Origin: Erigeron canadensis
Lineage: Eukaryota > Streptophyta > Magnoliopsida > Asterales > Asteraceae
NCBI RefSeq assembly: GCF_010389155.1
Contig: NC_057761.1
Location: 16,122,501 to 16,186,500, forward strand
Length of the DNA stretch: 64,000 bases
Direction: 5' to 3'
The notes below the pieces were generated by a model. The model made no database searches, was not told the origin of the DNA, and saw only the letters and a list, made by a program, of their open reading frames with translations. Of this stretch, positions 55,601 through 64,000 are shown piece by piece (the first letter of the stretch is position 1; every line of letters starts with the position of its first letter). Position numbers and translations under genes: made by a program.

Positions 55601-56765
55601 TCCTAAGTGTTCTACCCGATCTTATTGTATTTTGAAAGGTTATTTGGTGATTCTAGCAGCCCTCATGGGTTTACTACACTTTTGTGGAGACTGAATAACA
55701 TGAGTGAGGAAGCATCTTTGATTTGGGTCAGCTTAGAATACTCAAATTGGAGTAGTATCACTTCGAGTCTGTGTCAGCTTGAAGGATTATTAAATTCAAT
55801 ACTTGATCAATTTACAAGCTGGATCAGACTAGGATTAACTCAGGTTGTAACCAGATTAACCAACACTTTGTGTGTGATCCGACTTAGCTTAGGCAAGGAT
55901 CAGCTTACATGCTCGATTAGCATGGAATTGTGAATCAGCTTGGGCCATAAGATTGAAGCTAAATCAGCTTGGAAATTCCAGATCTTATCTTTTTACATGT
56001 TTTCAATAAATGAAGTGAAGGCACGTGTTCTACATGTGATGTAGCTGCTCTAGATGTTTCTATGTAAGGATTGGAGGCTATGTTTTGTTGTTACAATATT
56101 GTTGGCTGCCACCACACATGAAGACAAGGTGGGGAGCAATAGAGTGTCAGAACAGGACAAGAAGGTGTTGCCATAAGATGCTCTATTGCTCTTTCTATTG
56201 GCTTATTCTTTTTGTAGTTTTGTTCCTTTTTCTTATTGGAGGAACTAAAACAGAATGTACTATCTTGTATAGGATAGAATAATCTCTATTTCTTTTACTC
56301 CTCTATATATAGAGGCTATTATCAATTGTAATAGGGAGATAATGTTGATGTTTGAATGAGAATTAATAGAGCAACCTCAATTTCTTAAAAATCCTCATGA
56401 CCTTTAGAGATCTTTGATCTTGGTGGTTTGAAGTGATTCCTTTATCTTTAATTGTTGTGGCTAGTCCTTTATCAATTAAAGTAGTGAGATCTTAACTCCT
56501 CGGTTCCTTTATCTATATTCTTGGTGGCTTTGCCTTTATAGATTATAGTGGTGGGTTGGAGTATTTCTGTTATTTGATTCCGGTGGCTGGTTTCCTTTAC
56601 GGATCAAGTATTAGATTCTTATCTATCTTTACTTTATTGTCTTGTTGTTTGTTTTGTTTCATTTAAATCAGAAAATCTTCACAAAAATATTAATTCTGTT
56701 GTACTACTTCTTTGTGTCATTTCAAATGCTTGTTTAATTTCGTTGTGCTTAGAAATCTCATATCA
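55601..56765 (+). mobile_element. Copia-type 5' LTR with PBS, start uncertain
   Basis: The right end is fixed: ...ATATCA (56765) followed by the PBS at 56768. A TATA-like CTCTATATATAGAGG is at 56309-56323, so R/U5 is about 56340-56765. The left end was not found; it lies somewhere between the chromodomain remnant and about 56000. Upstream sequence has repeated ATCAGCTTG phrases (55770-55970). No coding region follows because LINE-5 starts within 150 bp. Confidence 0.5.
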
Positions 56766-56767
56766 TT

Positions 56768-56780
56768 TGGTATCAGAGAC
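56768..56780 (+). promoter_or_regulatory. Primer binding site of the copia-type LTR
   Basis: TGGTATCAGAGAC matches the initiator tRNA-Met 3' end over 11 bases and defines the LTR end on its left. Confidence 0.75.
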
Positions 56781-56914
56781 AGGTTCTAAAAAGTTTTCTT
56801 AATCTTTTTGTCCGTGGGTTTTGTTTTTGGTTGTTGTTTTAACTTCAAAAAGTTTTCGTGACTTTTTTCTACTTAAGGTATGTGTATGATTCGTTTTTAA
56901 AATCTGTTTGAGAA

Positions 56915-57255
56915 AAGTTGTCTCAATTTTCAGATCCAAGGTTTCCTTGTATTGCATTGGCAATGGTAAATCCACTTCTGCATGGTTTGATTCCTGGCTG
57001 CCCATTGGTCCATTATACAAGTACATTTCGAATCGTCACATATCTCGTGCTGGATTTAAATTGGATACTTGTGTTAGAGACTTGGTCGAAAATAATATAT
57101 GGACTTGGCCTAGTGCATGGTATGACTTGTTTCCAGACCTTATTAATACTACTCCCCCGAATCTTCAACCAAATTCATCTGATATGGTTTTTTGGAGGGA
57201 TGGTGAAGGTAACGATGTTGTTTACTAAGCTTCCACTACTTGAGACTCTATTCGT
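56915..57255 (+). pseudogene. LINE-5 ORF2 fragment
   Basis: The open frame 56908-57228 includes IGNGKSTSAWFDSWLPIGPL, SRAGFKLDTCVRDLVENNIW and WPSAWYDLFPDLINTTPPNL, the linker between RT and zf-RVT of plant LINEs. A stop is followed by SIR in what should be the AxxWDTIR motif. It ends at 57255 where LINE-6 is inserted in the opposite direction. The rest may lie beyond the window. Confidence 0.8.
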
Positions 57256-57476
57256 TTTTTTTTTTGGGTAAATGGGGTTGTCCCCGTTAACATTTATATC
57301 ACCCAAAAACCATTACAAAATAAGTAGTACGACTAAATTATCGTACTAGTTTATACAGAGGACATGCCCTATATATGTCAACAAGAAATGCAAGGAAAAA
57401 AACAGCTTACACAAGCGAAACAAGCCTATTCTAAATACAATGACATTTAGACATAGACAATAATACTAAAGATATA

Positions 57477-59335
57477 CTAGGTTAATTCGCCATTTTGAAG
57501 CAGGTAGTCACCCCCAACCTTCCAAGCATCAAGTGTGGTGACAACTCGAGCTGTCTTTTTAAACTTCAATCTCCATAATCTTGAACGAACAGTATCTTTG
57601 ATAAGATTGGATAAGATATCAGGTAGGCGAGCATGATTAGCAAACATCCTGTTGTTTCTCTCCTGCCAAATAAAGTAAGCAGTGGCTGCAACAACTAGTC
57701 TATCAACAACACAAATTATAGAGCGTGATTTAACATATGCAATCAACCATGCTGTGATATTATTCCAAGAACCTGAGGTAGACGGCATGTTAGCATCACT
57801 TTTAACAGCATCCCAAACTGTGAAGAATATGAGCAATCGAAAAATAGATGTGAGTGCGAATTAAAATCAACCTTGCAAAGCGAGCAACACATCATATTCA
57901 TATTCTTCCTTCTAGATGGTGGCCGCTTTAGGATTCGGTCTTGAGTGAGTAACTTCCTACGCATAATCAGCCAAAAATTGAAGGCATGTCGTGGTATACA
58001 TTGAGGAAACCATACAGCATTCACCCAACCAACAAGTTGTTCTCAACTCCTAATTGTGTCCCAAACCATGGAAGAAGAAAAAAGCTTATCTTCATGTGCA
58101 ATCTTCCAGACCAGTGTATCTTTTTATGTTCCTGCAAAACTATAGTCGAAATGTTAGATAGAATGGGAAAAGAATCGAGCTAATCGGCTGGCCAAATCCA
58201 TTCCCCATTCCTATTAATATCGGCCACTTTAGCTTGAAGTGAAAATCCAGCCCTTCCTATTAATATCGGCCGAATTACATTTGATAAGGGTCCTATATCA
58301 CTCCAAGTGTCATACCAAGCTGATGTATCTTGTCCATTCCCTAGATTTTTCCATATAAAGTTACGGATAAATGGCCTTAAGAATAGAATTTTTCTCCAGC
58401 TCCAACCATCTGTTGATCGACTAGGTATATCCCAAAAGCTTCTTCCTCTTAGTTTGTGATCATAAATCCAATCAACCCAAAGTGATCTTCTATGAGAAAC
58501 AATACTGCAAACATGCGAGATCATTAAAGCTTTATTCATTTCAGATACTTTTCTCAATCCTAATCCTCCTTCATATTTTGGCACACATAATGCTTTCCAA
58601 GAAACCTTAGCCTTACCTGTTTGCATAGGACCTTGGACCCAAAGGAACCCACGCATAGTCTTTTCCAAGTCAGCCATGATTCTAGAAGGAAGGATGAACA
58701 CAGACGACCAATATATATACATGGAAGACAGAACATACATAATTAATTGCACTCTTCCTGCAAACGATAGGAACTTATTCCTCCAGTCCATAATTCTTTT
58801 CTCCATTCTTTCAATCAATATTTTACAATCTTTATACAAAAGTCTGGAAGAAAGAGAGGGACGCCTAAGTATTGAGCTGGGAGTTTACCTTCTTCAAAAG
58901 GCATGATATTCAATATAGAATTTTTGACCAAATTAGGCACATTATAGAAGAAAACAATGCTTTTCTGAGTGCTCGGAATTAAACCTATCATCTTTTTAAA
59001 GGAATCAAGGGCATATAAGATCAACTTAGCCAATTTGATATCTCCCCTAGCAAAAAGAAACAGATCATCTGCAAAACATAAATTGATAACATTCTGCTTG
59101 ACACACTTGTTATGGAATCTAAAAGAAAAGTCCAACCGAACAGAGTGTTGAATTTAACACCTCCATGACCAGAGTAAAGAGATAAGGAGAGATAAGATCA
59201 CCTTGGGGAAGTCCCCTCTTTCCCTTAAAAAAACCATGCAGACGGCCATTAATACTTAATGAAAAAGTCGTGGAGGAGACACATACCATCACCCACTAAT
59301 TATAACCGGATGGAAGCCAAAACCATACATAGCAG
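57477..59335 (-). pseudogene. LINE-6 ORF2, C-terminal part
   Basis: Starting at the interruption: MYGFGFHPVI, SLSINGRLHGFFKGKRGLPQ, then the RT active site CFADDLFLFARGD (about 59055-59095) and ILNIMPFEEGKLPAQYLGVP. A frameshift follows near 58830, then SFAGRVQLIMYVLSSMYIYW, GPMQTGKAKVSWKALCVPK, LRGRSFWDIPS and WSWRKILFL. A TAG comes after WIWPAD (58180). The zf-RVT (QCIPRHAFNFWL, CSLCKVDFNSHSHLFFDCSY) frameshifts near 57830 to AATAYFIWQERNNRMF and ends at 57477. Three breaks at least. Confidence 0.9.
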
Positions 59336-59826
59336 TGAAAGTCCCTTTGCCACCGGATCTAACAAGATTAAGTCTCTAATGTATAAGTGCGGAAAATCTT
59401 ATACACTAGCAATCAACAATACGAACACGAATATGAATAAACTGGAACTGTATATTACTTCGGTAAATGCAATTACAAGTAAATACCAAGTCCCTAAACA
59501 CGAAAATAATAATAACTATAAGATTAACCTTAAACATAAGGTTTAATCTCTATTTATACTAAAACTAATGGACTAGACAGACCTCGAATTTCATGGACCG
59601 ATCCCAACTCAGACTCCCATTCGAGCTTGACCAGGTCGAGCTCGACCAAGTCAACGTGTTGACCAATTCGAGCTTGACTAGGTCGAGCTCGACCAAGTCA
59701 ACATGTTGACCAATTCGAGGTTTGACTTTATTATACGAAATACAATAACGTTTATTAAAAGTACATATTCAATAGACTCAAGACAAAACTTCTATAATGA
59801 TGTTGTCACCCGGAAATGCACCAACA
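59336..59826 (-). repeat. LARD-like element 3' LTR (491 bp)
   Basis: It is 47 bp longer than its partner because the GACCAATTCGAGCTTGAC...CAAGTCAACATGTT segment is tandemly duplicated (about 59620-59713). It carries two copies of the palindrome GGTCGAGCTCGACC (59634-59647, 59681-59694). Confidence 0.9.
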
Positions 59827-59842
59827 GACTCCCCCTTGACAT
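59827..59842 (-). promoter_or_regulatory. LARD-like element polypurine tract
   Basis: GACTCCCCCTTGACAT on the plus strand; its complement GTCAAGGGGGAGTC adjoins the LTR. Confidence 0.75.
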
Positions 59843-62278
59843 CAACATTTAGAAGTTTTAATCGATCTTCAAAGTCTTCACTTGTAATGCATTGAAATAG
59901 TAATAGAAATGCCCAATCAAGCACTCCTTGACTATTGCTATCACTTATGACAATCATTAGTTAAAAAATCTGCAATCAGCAAATTTTCGGTAACTAATAA
60001 TATTATGTCTTCTTTCGATAAGACTTGATCTTCATACGCTGCACATTGATCTTCAAACTGCAAATTCTCCGTATCCTCATGACAGATAACAAATCCAATA
60101 CACAAATTGTAAATCTCCTTTAAACGGTAACCTCCAAATTAAGCTCCAAGCAACATTATCATGCCAAACATCATCACTTTAGAGCAATACAGACATCATT
60201 GCCTCCTCATGCAATTCGGATATCATCACTTCAGACATTGTTCAAAATATCATCGCTCAATCTATTTTGATCTTCAAGCTTAACCAACATATGTTAAAGA
60301 AGTTGAATCTTCAACAATCAACATCGAATTTAATCAGCTCTCACAATGATAAGAAATTTTGTAACTTGAATTTCAGATATGCAGCACTCACAAGATCCAT
60401 GTCTTCAACCAATAGTGTCTGACTTTGTCTTGTATCTTCATGAATCCACCAATCACCTAAACTCTTTCATATCAAATCTCCCCCTCAAGGTAAGCATCTC
60501 CAAAATACATAGAGAACCACTTAATCTGCAACCTCTTCACTAGTCACCGGATTAATCATCTCTACATCATTGGCATTAAAAAAAGGTTTGATTTTCAATT
60601 ACTCGGCTACAAATGATTAACTTTATCACAAAAGCTTTTCGACAAAATCCCTAACACATGCTAAGCAAAGATCATGAACAGTTTACTCGGATTTTCAATC
60701 ATGGTCTTCAATCTTCATCTGATTCATTTGAATCACCTAATCTTAAATCAGGCGCCTTTGATCCAAAAACTAGGTCGGACACATGTCACACAGATTCAAA
60801 ATCAAAAAGATACCATGACTAAACCCCGTTGAAACACCATGATCTTCATTGCTACGTACATCCAAGAATTTTGCATAGAAAACATGGAAGCTTTGAATTT
60901 TTATCCCCCCTTTTCTCTACAAAATTCTTAAAACAACCTATATGTTTGTTTTTGGTTTCAACACATCTCCCAATCTCATCTTCATCCCACGATTGTTCAC
61001 ATATGCAATCCAGAGATAACACAGTAGCTCATTGCTAAAACAACATCATAACACAATTGTTCACATATACAATCAAGAGATAACCCAGTAGCTCCTTACA
61101 AAAACAACATCATGACACAATTGTTCATATATGCAATCAAGAGATAACCCAGTAGCTCCTTGCTAAAACAACATCATGACACAATTGTTTATATATTTCA
61201 ATCAAGAGATAACCCAGTAGCTCCTTGCCAAAACAACATCATGACACAATTGTTCATATATACAATCAAGAGATAACCCAGTAGTTCCTTGCCAAAACAA
61301 CATCATGATACAATTGTTCATATATGCAATCAAGAGATAACCCAGTAGCTCCTTGCTAAAACAACATCATGACACAATTGTTCATATATATTTCAATCAA
61401 GAGATAACCCAGTAGCTCCATGTCAGAATAACCTTTTTGGCCTGGTCTTGAATTCCCTCTAAGATTTCTCAGAATCTTCTATAAAGGATAAAACTCTAGC
61501 CGTCATTGATTCGAGTTGTCTAAATTTAGAACCTAAAGTTGATCAAGTATTCAAGTCTAATGCTTTATTAGAGAAATCGAACCAAAACTCAAAGAGTTTA
61601 CAAGTTCAATATTCCAACAAGCTTAGGCCAAGACTAAATCAAAATTACAAGTTTTTGACAATTCGAAAAGTGATAAGTTAGAATCCAAAGTTGATCAAGT
61701 TTACAAGTCCAAAACTCGATTAACAGATATCAAACCAAAACTCAAAAGAGTTTACAAGTTCAATATTCAGACAAGTTCAGAACCTAAACATAATCAATAT
61801 TGCTAATTCTAAAAAAAACAATGACTTAAATCAAAAGACGTATTTATGAATACAAACCTGAGCAGAAAGTCAGATTCAAGTTATCAGACTAGAGTGTGTC
61901 GAGCTCGAATGGGTTCAAGCTTGAATGGATTCAAGCTCGAATAATGTTCCCATAACCATTGAAAAGTAGACTCTTTTACGAATTCGTGGCCGCTTGAATC
62001 GTCAAAAACGGAGTTACGGTTTGAAAGTTATGGCCAAAACAAAATCGAACAAGAAATATCGGAATCAAGTTGGTCTTGGTCGAGCCAGAGGTCAAGCTCG
62101 AGGTCGAGGTAGAGCTTATTGGTCGAGGTCGAGCTAAAGAGGTCGAGCTCGACCAGGTTGAGCTCGAGTGGAGCTGGAAAGTCTTGACTTTTGTCAAAAA
62201 TCGAGTGGAAACACCTTAAAACTTGTCGAAACCTTAATCCCTTACCAATAGAATACCTCCAGTAGCTTTGATAAAAAT
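59843..62278 (-). other. Noncoding interior of the LARD-like element
   Basis: No frame with a known domain on either strand. It contains repeated TCTTCAA / ATCATCAC phrases (59990-60420), a 64 bp tandem repeat (61006-61425), paired ACTCAAAGAGTTTACAAG-type repeats (61580-61780) and a GGTCGAG/CTCGACC-rich tract (62060-62175) near the decayed PBS. Confidence 0.7.
61006..61425. repeat. Tandem repeat, about seven units of 64-67 bp
   Basis: Units start near 61006, 61070, 61134, 61199, 61263, 61327 and 61394. Core: CAATCAAGAGATAACCCAGT then AGCTCCTTGC, ACAACATCATGACACAATTG. The first unit is most diverged and the last is partial. Confidence 0.92.
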
Positions 62279-62722
62279 TGAAAGTCCCTTTGCCACCGGA
62301 TCTAACGAGATTAAGTATCTAATATATAAGTGCGGAAAATTTTATACACTAGCAATCAACAATATGAACACGAATATGAATAAACTGGAACTGTATATTA
62401 CTTCGGTAAATGCAATTACAAGTAAATACCAAGTCCCTAAACACGAAAATAATAATAACTAGAAGATTAACCTTAAACATAAGGTTTAATCTCTATTTAT
62501 ACTAAAACTAATGGACTAGACGGACCTCGAATTTCATGGACCGAGTCCAACTCAGACTCCCATTCAAGCTTGACCAGGTCGAGCTCGACCAAGTCAACGT
62601 GTTGACCAATTCGAGGTTTGACTTTATTATACGAAATACAATAACGTTTATTAAAAGTACATATTCAATAGACTCAAGACAAAACTTCTATAATGATGTT
62701 GTCACCCGGAAATGCACCAACA
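62279..62722 (-). repeat. LARD-like element 5' LTR (444 bp)
   Basis: Near-identical to 59336-59826 apart from the 47 bp duplication; one palindrome copy at 62577-62590. Confidence 0.9.
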
Positions 62723-62727
62723 AGTAG

Positions 62728-63801
62728 CCCGTAAAAAAACCCAATCAACTGTATCATATGCCTTCTAAATATCCACCTTAAAAGCACATCTTGGAGGTCC
62801 CTGCTTTTTATGATAGTTATGCATAATTTCTTGGGTGAGAAGAATATTATCAGTGATCTTCCTACCCGGAACAAAAGCAGACTGATTAACACTAACCATG
62901 TCATCCAAACCCTCCCTAATTCTATTGGCAATAATCTTGGTAATGCATTTAAGCAACACATTACAACATGATATTGGTCAAAAATCAGTAATACAAGGAG
63001 TTGTAACTTTGGGAATGAGAGCAAGAATAGTATGGTTAAGCTCCTTGAGCAGCTTACCTTTCTTGAAGAAGTCATGGATTGCCAAAGCAACCTCTTTCCC
63101 TACAATAGACCATGATTTCTTGAAGAAAGCAGAGGTAAATCCATCAGGCCCCGGGGCTTTGATATCACTTATAGAAAACATTCCTTCCTTGATTTCTTCA
63201 TCAGACACATCACATATCATATTGAGAGCTATTTATCTATCTAACACATTAATAAAAAAATCAGGTGCAGGTTGTAACGATACATTTCCTTCTTTACCTA
63301 AGAATGTCTCATAGTGTTGAACTAAAGCCTTAGAGACTTTCCCACCTTCATGTAAAACACCCTGAACATCTTTGATCACATCAATGCGACTTTTGTGGTT
63401 CCTGCATTTAAGAGAATTATGAAAAAAAGATGTATTAGCATCACATGTCGCCAACCAATCTACCTTAGATTTTTGCTTAAGAAAGGATTCTTCATCTAAG
63501 ACAGCTTTTTGGAATCTTTTAAGGCAAACACTTTCCATATCACACAAACTTGCACTAGCCGGCTCCAGATCAATAGATTTTTGAATGTCATCAAGTTCAG
63601 CTCGCAACCCCTCTACCCTCTTATGCAAGTTCCCTTGCTTAAATAAAAGATTGCGAAAAGGAGTCTTTAGTAGTTTTAATTTTTTTATTACTCTGAACTA
63701 ATTAAACCCATCAATATCAGTATCCCAAGCTTTTTCAACAATCCCCTGAAATTCAGCCTTAGTAGTCAAAAAATTTGCAAATTTAAACCGGGGTTTCCTT
63801 C
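62728..63801 (-). pseudogene. LINE-6 ORF2, RT N-terminal part
   Basis: The minus-strand order is RRKPRFKFANFLTTKAEF, GLRAELDDIQKSIDLEP, KQKSKVDWLATCDANTSFFH (63628-63233), then APGPDGFTSAFFKKSW (63220-62978), NQSAFVPGRKITDNILLTQE, and FKVDI with a TAG before KAYDTVDWVFL, ending at the LTR element. Further stops are present after DGFN, NVLDR and ITDF. The 5' limit at 63801 is a sharp loss of LINE sequence. Confidence 0.88.
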
Positions 63802-64000
63802 TGTGAGTCCACCTACACAAGATGTTAATCAAGTACAAGATATAATACGAATATAATAATAATGACAATTATATCAACTAACCCGACTGGCAAGTAATTC
63901 TAATCTAGATAGACTAGTTAAGAATTACGATCCAGATAATGGATATGAACAAGTAAGATAAGTAAACACAATTGCTTGAAACTATATAAATACTAAGTAT
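63802..64000. mobile_element. Start of another insertion, possibly an LTR
   Basis: The sequence from TGTGAGTCCACCTACAC replaces LINE-6 coding sequence abruptly and is noncoding. The TG start fits an LTR edge, but the rest lies outside the window. Confidence 0.35.

Larger units (their letters stand above)
59336..62722 (-). mobile_element. Non-autonomous LTR element (LARD-like) in LINE-6
   Basis: LTRs at 59336-59826 and 62279-62722, both TGAAAGTCCCTTTGCCACCG to GGAAATGCACCAACA. A PPT next to the left LTR (CCCCCTTGAC, minus strand GTCAAGGGGG) and a decayed PBS next to the right LTR (minus strand TTTTTATCAAAGC for TTGGTATCAGAGC) show minus orientation. Flanking 5-mers AGCAG and AGTAG are a target duplication with one change. 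The 2.45 kb interior has no gag or pol domain, so it would need enzymes from another element. Removing it and one copy of the 5-mer leaves the LINE-6 RT frame open across the site. Confidence 0.85.
57256..63801 (-). mobile_element. LINE-6, minus strand, split by an LTR element
   Basis: The 3' end is at a T run (57256-57268) followed by GGGTAAATGGGGTTGTCCCC, the LINE end motif. It runs 57256-59335, is interrupted by a non-autonomous LTR element (59336-62722), and resumes 62728-63801. There another sequence beginning TGTGAGTCC takes over, so the endonuclease part is missing. It inserted into LINE-5 in reverse orientation. Confidence 0.9.

Noticed and set aside
60829..61038. 69-codon frame in the LARD-like element
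   Set aside because: Isolated and without domain; overlaps the start of the 64 bp tandem repeat.
1..64000. tRNA, rRNA or snoRNA genes
   Set aside because: Looked for tRNA B-box-like GGTTCGA.TCC with an acceptor stem and for conserved rRNA words; nothing convincing. The TGGTATCAGAGC words are primer binding sites.

Overview
This 64 kb window looks like AT-rich nuclear DNA of a flowering plant, filled almost end to end with transposable elements. The retroelement families (SIRE-type Ty1/copia elements with an extra 'env-like' ORF, plant LINEs with a zf-RVT tail, gypsy LTRs, Helitrons with a CTAG end, a hAT element starting TAAGGCTGGCA) point to a eudicot. Asteraceae is my guess from general resemblance and is not proven. 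I see no intact host gene, rRNA, tRNA, CRISPR array or bacterial operon. Stops and frameshifts are everywhere, so the coding features are mostly pseudogenes.

1-20.75 kb: the end of a gypsy-type LTR carrying a minisatellite abuts an RPA-like OB-fold gene fragment. Next comes a 3.04 kb non-autonomous Helitron (3121-6162) with exon-like pieces. From 6.5 to 15.7 kb is a mosaic of LINE tails, gypsy-LTR-like DNA, a repeated block (about 6.7-7.5, 11.1-11.5, 14.2-15.5 kb) and an 866 bp hAT element with a perfect 8 bp target duplication (12920-13785). From 15.7 to 20.75 kb the DNA is AT-rich, with an exon-like island, a (TA)n run, a small candidate Helitron and a foldback MITE.

20.75-48.72 kb: a Russian-doll nest. 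SIRE-A (+ strand, 20754-48720) is split in its env-like ORF by LINE-2. LINE-2 is itself split by SIRE-B (- strand, 31598-44227, target duplication TCCAT). LINE-3 (- strand, 46910-48509, 14 bp target duplication) sits in the 3' LTR of SIRE-A. LTR divergence by eye (about 6% for SIRE-A, about 2% for SIRE-B) agrees with this order. Both SIREs have the order LTR, PBS, gag, protease-integrase-RT-RNase H, noncoding spacer, long env-like ORF, PPT, LTR.

48.72-64 kb: a solo gypsy-type LTR (48862-50006) cuts off the 3' end of a nearly full-length LINE (LINE-4, 50007 to about 54800, - strand; ORF1 with DUF4283 and a zinc knuckle, ORF2 with endonuclease, RT and zf-RVT). A chromovirus remnant (chromodomain plus LTR), a copia-type LTR with PBS and a small LINE fragment (LINE-5) follow. 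LINE-6 (- strand, 57256 to about 63801) inserted into LINE-5, and its RT was interrupted by a non-autonomous LTR element (59336-62722). The last 200 bp start another insertion that runs out of the window.

I did not find a new cellular system. The points most worth a second look are the nested chronology, a promoter deletion in the 5' LTR of SIRE-B, a template-switch-like scar in the SIRE-A pol, the shared non-canonical protease motif, the very long env-like frame, the common 3' end motif of seven LINE tails, and the palindrome-rich non-autonomous LTR element.
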